From positions 1 through 5,137 of the forward strand of contig QMKT01000140.1 of the NCBI GenBank assembly GCA_003646505.1: a stretch of 5,137 bases of DNA, written 5' to 3'. Source of the DNA: Campylobacterota bacterium. Lineage in GTDB: Bacteria > Campylobacterota > Campylobacteria > Campylobacterales > Sulfurovaceae. The notes beneath the pieces were generated by a model. The model made no database searches and was not told the origin of the DNA. It saw nothing but the letters and a program-made list of their open reading frames with translations. Shown here piece by piece: positions 1 through 4,784 of the stretch; the stretch's first letter is position 1; every line of letters starts with the position of its first letter. The translations under genes were made by a program, and so were the position numbers.

Positions 1-2018
1 CAAATAGAAAATGTCGGTGTGATAGTAATATACGGAAGTCTAAAATTACTGATAACTGTTTTTACCAGTTTTCTGGCTGCTTCTGGGGAACTGATCTTCT
101 CTCTCATATAGAGATGCAATACCGTTCCCCCTGTATATTTACACTGTAGATCATCTTGCTGTTTTAATGCCTCAAAGGGATCATCTGTATAAAATGCAGG
201 GAGTTGAGAAGAGTTGGTGTAGTAATTGTTCTCCTTTGTTCCCGCCTGAATGATGTCATCATATCTTTTGGCATCTTCTTTGGCAAACCTATAGGTTGTT
301 CCTTCTGCGGGAGTTGCTTCCAAATTATAGAGGTTTCCTGATCTCTCTTGAAACTCTTTGAGCTGATCTCTCATAAAATCCAGGATCCGTATAGCCATCT
401 CTTCTCCATAGGTATCTGCTATAGTATGCTTATCATCAGAAAAATTACGTATCATCTCATTCATCCCATTGACACCAATAGTGGAGAAGTGGTTATTGAA
501 CCCTGGAAGATATCGTGCTGTATAGGGGAAAAGTCCTCTATCATACATTTCCTGGATAAATATCCGTTTCTTCTCAAGTGTCGCATAGGCATGTTCCATG
601 AGTTTGGTAAGCTTTGCAAAAAGTTTTTCTTCATCTCCTGCACAGAGATATCCAAGTCGTGCCATATTGATCGTTACAACACCGATACTCCCCGTCATTT
701 CAGCACTTCCAAACAGACCTCCACCTCTTTTTAGAAGTTCACGAAGGTCCAGCTGTAATCTACAGCACATACTTCGTACATGCCCCGGTTTATATGCTTC
801 TTCATTGGGTACGAGTTCACCCTCATCATTTCTCACATACTGACTGCCTATAAAGTTTTGAAAATAAGAAGATCCTATTTTTGCTGTATTTTCAAAAAGG
901 ATATCTGTATTTTCTCCATACCAGTCAAAATCTTCTGTGATATTTACAGTAGGTATAGGGAAAGTAAAAGGCTGTCCACTTTTATCTCCCTCTGTCATCA
1001 CTTCATAGTAAGCCTTGTTAATGAGATTCATCTCAGGCTGAAAATAGTGATAAGTCATACTCTCCAGAGAGTTGATATCTTCACCTCTTTCTTTAGCATT
1101 TTGCAATAACGCTTCATCATCCAATCCGGAAAACAGATGTTTCTGGTTTCTTGTCGGTATTTGATCTTTTAGGTCAGATGGGACTGTCCAATCAATGGTT
1201 ATATTGGTAAAAGGGCTTTGTCCCCATCGTGCCGGAACATTGAGGTTGTATACAAAGCTTTTTATCGATTTTTTGATCTCATCAAATGAAAGTTTGTCTT
1301 TAAACACATAGGGTGCCAGATAGGTATCAAATGAAGAAAATGCCTGCGCTCCAGCCCATTCACTCTGCAAAATACCCAGAAAATTTGCCATCTGCCCCAG
1401 TGCTTCTCTAAAGTGTGCAGGAGCTCTACTTTCTACTCTGCCTCTGACCCCGTTAAACCCTTCATCCAAAAGGACTCTAAGACTCCATCCTGCACAATAC
1501 CCGGTTAAACAATCCAGATCATGGATATGATAATCTCCATCTCTGTGTGCATAGCCTTCTTCTTTAGAATAGATCGTATCGAGCCAAAAATTGGCGATCA
1601 CCTTGCCTGCTGTATTATTGACAAGTCCTGCATTGGAATAACCTGTATTGGAATTGGCATTGATCCTCCAATCAGATTTATCGATATACTCTTTAATGGT
1701 CTGCGTGGAGTTGATATAAGTAGTATCTTCATCCAATCCCAGGATCTGTTCTCTTTGGATCTTGTGCATATGCCTATAGAGCATAAATGATTTCATCACT
1801 TCAAAATGCCCATGGGCATACAACACTTTTTCTATGATATCCTGAACCTCTTCAACAGAGATCTCATCTCTATTTTTAATACTGTCCATTAACTCTGAAA
1901 AAACACTCTTATCATATGCTTTTACTTCACTTTTAAATGCTTTTTTAACAACATCTTCGATCTTAAAAGGCACAAATTTTTGAGAATTTCCATCTCTTTT
2001 TATAATTGTTTTTATCAT
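1..2018 (-). CDS. nrdD: Anaerobic (class III) ribonucleotide reductase, large subunit NrdD; 3' end missing
   Basis: NrdD reduces ribonucleoside triphosphates to deoxyribonucleotides in the anaerobic cytoplasm, using a glycyl radical installed by the radical-SAM activase NrdG (not in this window). The frame stays open for 672 codons to the left edge. Residues ~3-95 look like an ATP-cone, the allosteric activity domain (IIKRDG start). The barrel begins with HIHDLDCLTGYCAGWSL at residues 164-180; C175 is the likely barrel-strand active-site cysteine. Further family blocks are ESRAPAHF (196-203), PARWGQSPFTN (262-272), the finger-loop segment SMCCRLQLD (416-424), where C418 or C419 should carry the thiyl radical, and CKYTGGTVLH (626-635). 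The visible part ends in TPTFSI followed by TG, the first two bases of what is probably the first zinc-ribbon cysteine. The zinc ribbon and glycyl-radical motif are outside the window, so their integrity cannot be judged. The family is usually ~700 residues, so only the last few dozen should be missing. Start 2018 is chosen because GGGAG lies 8 nt upstream. Class III identity is very secure; the reductant subtype is inferred. Confidence 0.96.
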   Translation of the reverse strand, partial: MIKTIIKRDGNSQKFVPFKIEDVVKKAFKSEVKAYDKSVFSELMDSIKNRDEISVEEVQDIIEKVLYAHGHFEVMKSFMLYRHMHKIQREQILGLDEDTTYINSTQTIKEYIDKSDWRINANSNTGYSNAGLVNNTAGKVIANFWLDTIYSKEEGYAHRDGDYHIHDLDCLTGYCAGWSLRVLLDEGFNGVRGRVESRAPAHFREALGQMANFLGILQSEWAGAQAFSSFDTYLAPYVFKDKLSFDEIKKSIKSFVYNLNVPARWGQSPFTNITIDWTVPSDLKDQIPTRNQKHLFSGLDDEALLQNAKERGEDINSLESMTYHYFQPEMNLINKAYYEVMTEGDKSGQPFTFPIPTVNITEDFDWYGENTDILFENTAKIGSSYFQNFIGSQYVRNDEGELVPNEEAYKPGHVRSMCCRLQLDLRELLKRGGGLFGSAEMTGSIGVVTINMARLGYLCAGDEEKLFAKLTKLMEHAYATLEKKRIFIQEMYDRGLFPYTARYLPGFNNHFSTIGVNGMNEMIRNFSDDKHTIADTYGEEMAIRILDFMRDQLKEFQERSGNLYNLEATPAEGTTYRFAKEDAKRYDDIIQAGTKENNYYTNSSQLPAFYTDDPFEALKQQDDLQCKYTGGTVLHLYMREKISSPEAARKLVKTVISNFRLPYITITPTFSI

Positions 2019-2026
2019 ATCTATTA

Positions 2027-2031
2027 CTCCC
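2027..2031 (-). promoter_or_regulatory. Ribosome binding site that sets the nrdD start
   Basis: GGGAG lies 8 nt before the ATG at 2018. A second in-frame ATG at 2033 overlaps this Shine-Dalgarno sequence and has no good site of its own upstream, so the start at 2018 (MIKTIIKRDG) is preferred over MGVID. Confidence 0.8.
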
Positions 2032-2049
2032 ATACTTAGCAAGGTGTCC

Positions 2050-2055
2050 ATTATA
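2050..2055 (-). promoter_or_regulatory. nrdD promoter, -10 box
   Basis: A perfect TATAAT reads on the minus strand. It implies transcription starting near 2043-2047 and a leader of about 25-30 nt before the nrdD ATG. No -35 element lies at the normal 16-18 nt spacing. Instead a Crp/Fnr-type operator sits at exactly the class II distance (operator centre 2084.5, 29.5 bp before the first base of the hexamer). The hexamer is seen directly; its use as the start site is inferred. Confidence 0.72.
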
Positions 2056-2077
2056 ATAGAAGCTGTTTCTAAATGCT

Positions 2078-2091
2078 TTGACAACTGTCAA
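2078..2091 (-). promoter_or_regulatory. Crp/Fnr-type operator, class II position for nrdD
   Basis: On the minus strand the site reads TTGACAGTTGTCAA, an inverted repeat of TTGACA around a 2-nt centre. It matches the Crp/Fnr-family pattern TTGAY-N4-RTCAA. Its centre falls at about -41.5 relative to the start implied by the TATAAT at 2050-2055, where a Crp/Fnr activator contacts RNA polymerase as a class II activator. The same spacing recurs at the two other promoters in the window, which is the main reason to trust it. Which regulator binds (FNR, or a nitrosative-stress or other Crp/Fnr paralogue) cannot be told from the DNA. Confidence 0.75.
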
Positions 2092-2130
2092 GAAATTATA
2101 AATCATACATTTAATTATTTTATTTTTATT

Positions 2131-2154
2131 ATTTCTTGATTTAAATCAAGAAAT
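2131..2154. promoter_or_regulatory. 24-bp perfect palindrome with consensus FNR box, distal nrdD operator
   Basis: The 12-bp arm ATTTCTTGATTT is followed at once by its exact reverse complement. Inside it, 2136-2149 reads TTGATTTAAATCAA, a perfect match to the FNR consensus TTGAT-N4-ATCAA. The centre (2142.5) lies 58 bp upstream of the proximal operator, about -99.5 relative to the inferred nrdD start. It sits 17 bp beyond the stop of the upstream dehydrogenase gene. No good -10 lies at class II distance from it on either strand, so it is more likely an auxiliary upstream site than the core of a second promoter. Confidence 0.75.
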
Positions 2155-2170
2155 TTATTTAAATTTTATG

Positions 2171-3181
2171 CTAAAGAGTCCTATGAACCACTTTTGTCAT
2201 ATCAACCAATCTTTTTGCATATCCATATTCATTGTCTTGCCATGCTGAGACTCTGAGTAAATTACCTGCCATAACAGTAAAAGGAAGATTAATCACAGCA
2301 CTATGTACATTTTGTATATAATAGTCAGACTCTTTTGGAGTAGTTGTGGTATTGAGTATGTTTTTATAGAAAGCTTTTATCTCTGATTCAAGTCTCTGGT
2401 TTATCTCTTCTTTTGTATAGTTCTCTTTAACTTTAATATTTATCTCATATAGTGTGGTGCTAGGAATAGGTACTCTTATACTTTTTGCATAAAGCTTCTC
2501 TTTGAGCTGTGGAAAAAAACAGGCTGTTGCTTCAGCAGCAGAGCTCATAAGTGGTATGATGTTTTGCGTTGCAGAGCGTGTCCTTCTTATGTCCTTTGAA
2601 TAATGTTTCCCGTCAAGCAGATTCTGATAACTGGTATAACTATGATACATGCTCATCATTGCACTTTGAATGCCAAAATGCTTATCTATGATTTGAAATA
2701 TAGGGACAATAGCATTAGCAGAACAACTGGAGTTTGAGATGATGGATTCTTGTTTATATTGCATGTGGTTTACCCCGTAAATATACGTTGGGGTATCATC
2801 TGTTGCCGGGGTAGAGATGATCACTTTCTTTGCACCGTTCTTGATCCAAGATAAGTTGGACTCGGTCGTTAAGAACATGCCGCTACACTGTAGAACAACA
2901 TCTACATTTAAAGATCTTATATCCATATTTTCAGGATTAGATTCGCAGAAAAGTTTTACTTTTTGATCATCAATAAAAAGTTGTTCTTCTTCAAGATGTA
3001 TAGCGTGTTCAAGTGTGCCATAGATAGAGTCATATTTCAACAGATATGCCATCTGTTCATAGCTATAGAGATCATTAATACCCACTAACTCAAAACTGCT
3101 GTCTTCAAGTATGATACGTGCAGAACTTCTTCCTATACGTCCAAAACCGTTAATAAATATGCGTATCTTTTTAGCACTCAT
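2171..3181 (-). CDS. Divergent GAPDH / erythrose-4-phosphate dehydrogenase-family protein
   Basis: This is a phosphorylating aldehyde dehydrogenase of the GAPDH superfamily: NAD(P)-dependent and cytosolic, making an acyl-phosphate (GAPDH) or an acid (Epd). At 336 residues it has the family's normal length. The Rossmann motif NGFGRIGR is at residues 11-18, and the ND pair near the nicotinamide ribose is N36-D37. The catalytic cysteine is C153 in SNSSCSAN, the catalytic histidine H180 in HSYTSYQ, the phosphate-binding arginine R236 in SIRVP, and the NAD-binding asparagine N317 in WQDNEYG. Deviations from ordinary GAPDH are plain: CTTN is CSAN, TGAA is SSAA (213-216), and WYDNE is WQDNE. RRTRSATQNIIP (199-210), FFPQ (222-225) and HSAVI (293-297) recall E. 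coli Epd. The exact substrate is therefore open: a second GAPDH, an Epd-like enzyme of the pyridoxal-phosphate route, or something else. The ATG at 3181 follows GAGGAG at a rather long 12 nt. nrdD lies 152 bp downstream and could be read from the same transcript. Confidence 0.93.
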   Translation of the reverse strand: MSAKKIRIFINGFGRIGRSSARIILEDSSFELVGINDLYSYEQMAYLLKYDSIYGTLEHAIHLEEEQLFIDDQKVKLFCESNPENMDIRSLNVDVVLQCSGMFLTTESNLSWIKNGAKKVIISTPATDDTPTYIYGVNHMQYKQESIISNSSCSANAIVPIFQIIDKHFGIQSAMMSMYHSYTSYQNLLDGKHYSKDIRRTRSATQNIIPLMSSAAEATACFFPQLKEKLYAKSIRVPIPSTTLYEINIKVKENYTKEEINQRLESEIKAFYKNILNTTTTPKESDYYIQNVHSAVINLPFTVMAGNLLRVSAWQDNEYGYAKRLVDMTKVVHRTL

Positions 3182-3193
3182 TGTTGATTTTGG

Positions 3194-3199
3194 CTCCTC
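3194..3199 (-). promoter_or_regulatory. Ribosome binding site of the GAPDH-like gene
   Basis: GAGGAG lies 12 nt before the ATG at 3181, longer than the usual 5-9 nt. It overlaps the small palindrome CTCTTAAGAG (3197-3206), and just upstream in the leader is an AACAA/TTGTT inverted repeat (3207-3220). No closer start codon is available in this frame, so the ATG stands. Confidence 0.6.
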
Positions 3200-3230
3200 T
3201 TAAGAGAACAATTTTTTGTTCGATCTGCAT

Positions 3231-3236
3231 AGTATA
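3231..3236 (-). promoter_or_regulatory. GAPDH-like gene promoter, -10 box
   Basis: TATACT (5 of 6 matches to TATAAT) reads on the minus strand, implying a start near 3224 and a leader of about 43 nt. It lies exactly 30 bases after the TTGACA of the operator at 3259-3272, the same geometry as at nrdD and nrdB. Confidence 0.66.
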
Positions 3237-3258
3237 GTCAAAGTTTATCATGAGTGAA

Positions 3259-3272
3259 TTGATGAATGTCAA
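3259..3272 (-). promoter_or_regulatory. Crp/Fnr-type operator, class II position for the GAPDH-like gene
   Basis: On the minus strand it reads TTGACATTCATCAA, a 9-of-10 match to TTGAT-N4-ATCAA in the conserved positions. The centre at 3265.5 is 29.5 bp before the TATACT hexamer, which places it at -41.5. It differs at one base from the operator facing the other way at 3276-3289. Confidence 0.74.
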
Positions 3273-3275
3273 CCT

Positions 3276-3289
3276 TTGACATACATCAA
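3276..3289 (+). promoter_or_regulatory. Crp/Fnr-type operator, class II position for nrdB
   Basis: TTGACATACATCAA matches TTGAT-N4-ATCAA at 9 of 10 conserved bases. The centre at 3282.5 is 29.5 bp before the TAAAAT at 3312, so it sits at -41.5 for nrdB. The TTGACA inside it could pass for a -35 box, but no -10 lies 16-18 nt after it. Confidence 0.74.
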
Positions 3290-3311
3290 TAAACTTGCTC
3301 AAATATATAGC

Positions 3312-3317
3312 TAAAAT
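3312..3317 (+). promoter_or_regulatory. nrdB promoter, -10 box
   Basis: TAAAAT (5 of 6 matches to TATAAT) starts exactly 30 bases after the TTGACA of the operator at 3276-3289. Transcription would start near 3322-3324, leaving a leader of about 26 nt. TATATA at 3304-3309 is a possible alternative but breaks the spacing shared by the three promoters. Confidence 0.62.
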
Positions 3318-3336
3318 GGTCAACTATTACGTCATT

Positions 3337-3343
3337 AAAGGAG
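3337..3343 (+). promoter_or_regulatory. Ribosome binding site of nrdB
   Basis: AAAGGAG lies 6 nt before the ATG at 3350. It is a strong site that fixes the start. Confidence 0.85.
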
Positions 3344-3349
3344 TGAGTC

Positions 3350-4363
3350 ATGGATGCAAAACATTATTATAATCCCAATGGTGAAGAGGTACTTGATGAG
3401 AAGATATTCGGAGGATCTCCTACAGGTTTTGTTGATTTTAATCGTTCAAAATACAGATGGGACAGTAACATTTATGATCTGATGAATGCCAATACATGGT
3501 TTCCTTCGGAAGTCAATACCAGCTCTGAAAAAAAGAATTTTGACAAACTTTCTCCCAATGAACAATCTATCTATAAAATGACTTTTGCCCAGTTAAGCTT
3601 CAATGACTCTGCACAAGAGGAGTATCTCAGTGACTTTAGAAGGTTGGCAAATAACCGTCTGGTAAAGTCTGTACTCTCACTACAGATCATGCAAGAGGTA
3701 AACCACTCTAAGAGTTATGCTGTACTTCTTGATGCCTGCGGTAACTCTGATGAGGTGTTTAATCTCTATAAGCATGATGATGCACTCAATCGAAAGAACC
3801 AACAGGTAGCTGAGCAGTTTGCACGTTACATCGATGGTGGTTCGGTTGACAAAATGTTACTCTCTGCTATGGCAAGTGTGAACTTGGAAGGTATTTATTT
3901 TCTGTTAGGATTTAGCTACATTTATCTGCTTGGCGACAAGGTGCCGGGTGCAAGAGATATGGTCAAGTTCATAGCAAGAGATGAGCTTAATACCCACTTG
4001 CCTCTCTTTGCCAATATCTTCAAAACCATTCAAAAAGAAAATAAAATACAAACAAGTACTATAGATTCTGCCTATACGATGATAGAAGATGCAGTAAAAA
4101 TAGAGTTGGAATATGGAAAATATCTGCTTGAACAGTTTCCTATTATGGGAATTACTCCAGAGCTAATGGAGCAGACTGTCTATAACTATGCCAATGATAG
4201 ACTGACAAAAATAGGACTTAACCCTATTTTTAAAAGTAGCAGCACAACGTATCTGGAAAAACTTGTTACCAAACACTTGGAGATGAATGAAGTTAAAAGT
4301 AACTTCTTTGAAAGTAATGTCTCAAATTATGCAAAATCAAGTATTGATTTAAATGATTTTTAA
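3350..4363 (+). CDS. nrdB: Class I ribonucleotide reductase, small (beta) subunit NrdB
   Basis: NrdB holds the dimetal centre and tyrosyl radical that start reduction of ribonucleoside diphosphates on the partner NrdA, which is not in this window. The 337 residues match the short Helicobacter/Campylobacter type. By analogy with E. coli NrdB, the ligands are D86 (NDSAQ), E116 and H119 (QEVNH), E180 (NLEGIYF), E212 and a histidine in RDELNTH. The radical tyrosine is Y123 in HSKSY, the radical-path tryptophan W50, and D211 its partner position; F184 and F188 correspond to the hydrophobic pocket. The tail ends IDLNDF, after FFESNVSNYAKS, which resembles the NrdA-docking tail of Helicobacter NrdB. 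One oddity: the final ligand pair is E-L-N-T-H (E212, H216), not the usual E-x-x-H, a one-residue insertion read directly from the codons. nrdB is divergent from the GAPDH-like gene and 25 bp upstream of the next gene, with no terminator between, so the two probably form an operon. Confidence 0.97.
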   Translation: MDAKHYYNPNGEEVLDEKIFGGSPTGFVDFNRSKYRWDSNIYDLMNANTWFPSEVNTSSEKKNFDKLSPNEQSIYKMTFAQLSFNDSAQEEYLSDFRRLANNRLVKSVLSLQIMQEVNHSKSYAVLLDACGNSDEVFNLYKHDDALNRKNQQVAEQFARYIDGGSVDKMLLSAMASVNLEGIYFLLGFSYIYLLGDKVPGARDMVKFIARDELNTHLPLFANIFKTIQKENKIQTSTIDSAYTMIEDAVKIELEYGKYLLEQFPIMGITPELMEQTVYNYANDRLTKIGLNPIFKSSSTTYLEKLVTKHLEMNEVKSNFFESNVSNYAKSSIDLNDF

Positions 4364-4377
4364 TATATAGAACCCCT

Positions 4378-4383
4378 AAAGGA
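4378..4383 (+). promoter_or_regulatory. Ribosome binding site of the small conserved gene
   Basis: AAAGGA lies 5 nt before the ATG at 4389. It sits in the 25-bp gap after the nrdB stop, which leaves no room for a separate promoter and supports co-transcription with nrdB. Confidence 0.75.
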
Positions 4384-4388
4384 TACAA

Positions 4389-4781
4389 ATGAAACAAATA
4401 TCACTTATGGATAAATATCCGGTATTTACAAAAAAGATTGCAAAAAATAACACATCATTTAAGTCAGTAGATGAGATCATAGATTACTTACGTGAGAGAA
4501 TAGAAGCACATCCTGTTGGTATCTATATAGGTATATTTGACCACTATGCATATACAAGCGGACTTGAAGTACATGAAATAGCAGATGATATCGTAGATGC
4601 AAAAAATGTCATGTGCTGTTTTGGTGATAAGTTACTAGTGCCTGAATTACCAGCAGTAAGACCAAGGTCATTTGCTGTAGTGGAGACCAATGACAGTTTT
4701 GTGGTAAGTTTTCTTCAGGCACCCAGTCCTGTAGCAAACGCAACGATGATAGAATGGGTTGAAGAGATAGAAGAATTATAA
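4389..4781 (+). CDS. Small conserved protein of unknown function (possibly DUF6858-like)
   Basis: This is a 130-residue soluble protein with no signal peptide or membrane segment, and I cannot assign a function. It resembles from memory a small uncharacterised family (DUF6858) found in Campylobacterota and other bacteria; that assignment needs a profile search. Visible features are KYPVFTKKIAKN (9-20), an EAHPVGIYIGIFDHYAYT block (39-56), a C76-C77 pair in VMCCFGDKL (74-82), VRPRSFAVVET (90-100) and a closing FLQAPSP segment (109-114) followed by an acidic C-terminus. H41, H52, H62 and C76-C77 could bind a metal or take part in redox chemistry, but that is speculation. It follows nrdB by 25 bp with its own ribosome binding site, suggesting a role under the conditions that call for NrdB. 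Its last codons overlap the end of the convergent molybdoenzyme gene. Confidence 0.88.
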   Translation: MKQISLMDKYPVFTKKIAKNNTSFKSVDEIIDYLRERIEAHPVGIYIGIFDHYAYTSGLEVHEIADDIVDAKNVMCCFGDKLLVPELPAVRPRSFAVVETNDSFVVSFLQAPSPVANATMIEWVEEIEEL

Positions 4782-4784
4782 TTC
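4773..4784. repeat. 12-bp palindrome encoding both convergent gene ends
   Basis: GAATTATAATTC is its own reverse complement. On the plus strand it gives GAA-TTA-TAA (Glu-Leu-stop) of the small conserved gene. On the minus strand it gives the same codons for the molybdopterin oxidoreductase. The coding regions overlap by 6 bp (4776-4781), leaving no space for an intrinsic terminator between them. Confidence 0.85.

Larger units (their letters stand above)
3259..3289. repeat. 31-bp inverted repeat made of two back-to-back operators
   Basis: Two 14-bp arms (TTGATGAATGTCAA and TTGACATACATCAA) are reverse complements with one mismatch and a 3-nt centre, CCT. Each arm is itself an imperfect palindrome of the Crp/Fnr type. 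The operator centres are 17 bp apart. There is no T-run after it and it lies between divergent genes, so it is a shared operator region, not a terminator. Confidence 0.8.

Noticed and set aside
348..1109. Plus-strand open frames at 348-734, 598-843 and 780-1109, and a minus-strand frame at 461-655
   Set aside because: All lie inside the long nrdD frame on the minus strand, whose translation carries clear family motifs; the small frames show no recognisable protein features.
1521..1790. Plus-strand open frame of 89 codons
   Set aside because: It is antisense to the conserved N-terminal half of nrdD (HIHDLD region) and looks like a by-product of that coding sequence.
2031..2033. Alternative in-frame ATG for nrdD
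   Set aside because: It overlaps the GGGAG ribosome binding site that serves the ATG at 2018, and has no suitably spaced site of its own.
2131..2154. Palindrome as an intrinsic terminator for the dehydrogenase gene
   Set aside because: On the minus strand the stem is followed by an A-rich, not T-rich, stretch, the stem is very A+T-rich, and the core is a perfect FNR consensus.
3197..3220. Small inverted repeats in the GAPDH-like leader (CTCTTAAGAG, AACAA/TTGTT) as a riboswitch or attenuator
   Set aside because: The stems are only 5 bp and match no riboswitch I recognise; at most they could mildly affect access to the ribosome binding site.
3276..3281. TTGACA as a sigma-70 -35 box for nrdB
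   Set aside because: No -10 lies 16-18 nt after it; the next good hexamers are 22 (TATATA) and 30 (TAAAAT) bases away, and the 30-base spacing recurs at three promoters.
3301..3310. AAATATATAG as an NrdR box upstream of nrdB
   Set aside because: It partly fits the A+T-rich NrdR core, but only one copy is seen where pairs are typical, and such strings arise easily in this A+T-rich spacer.
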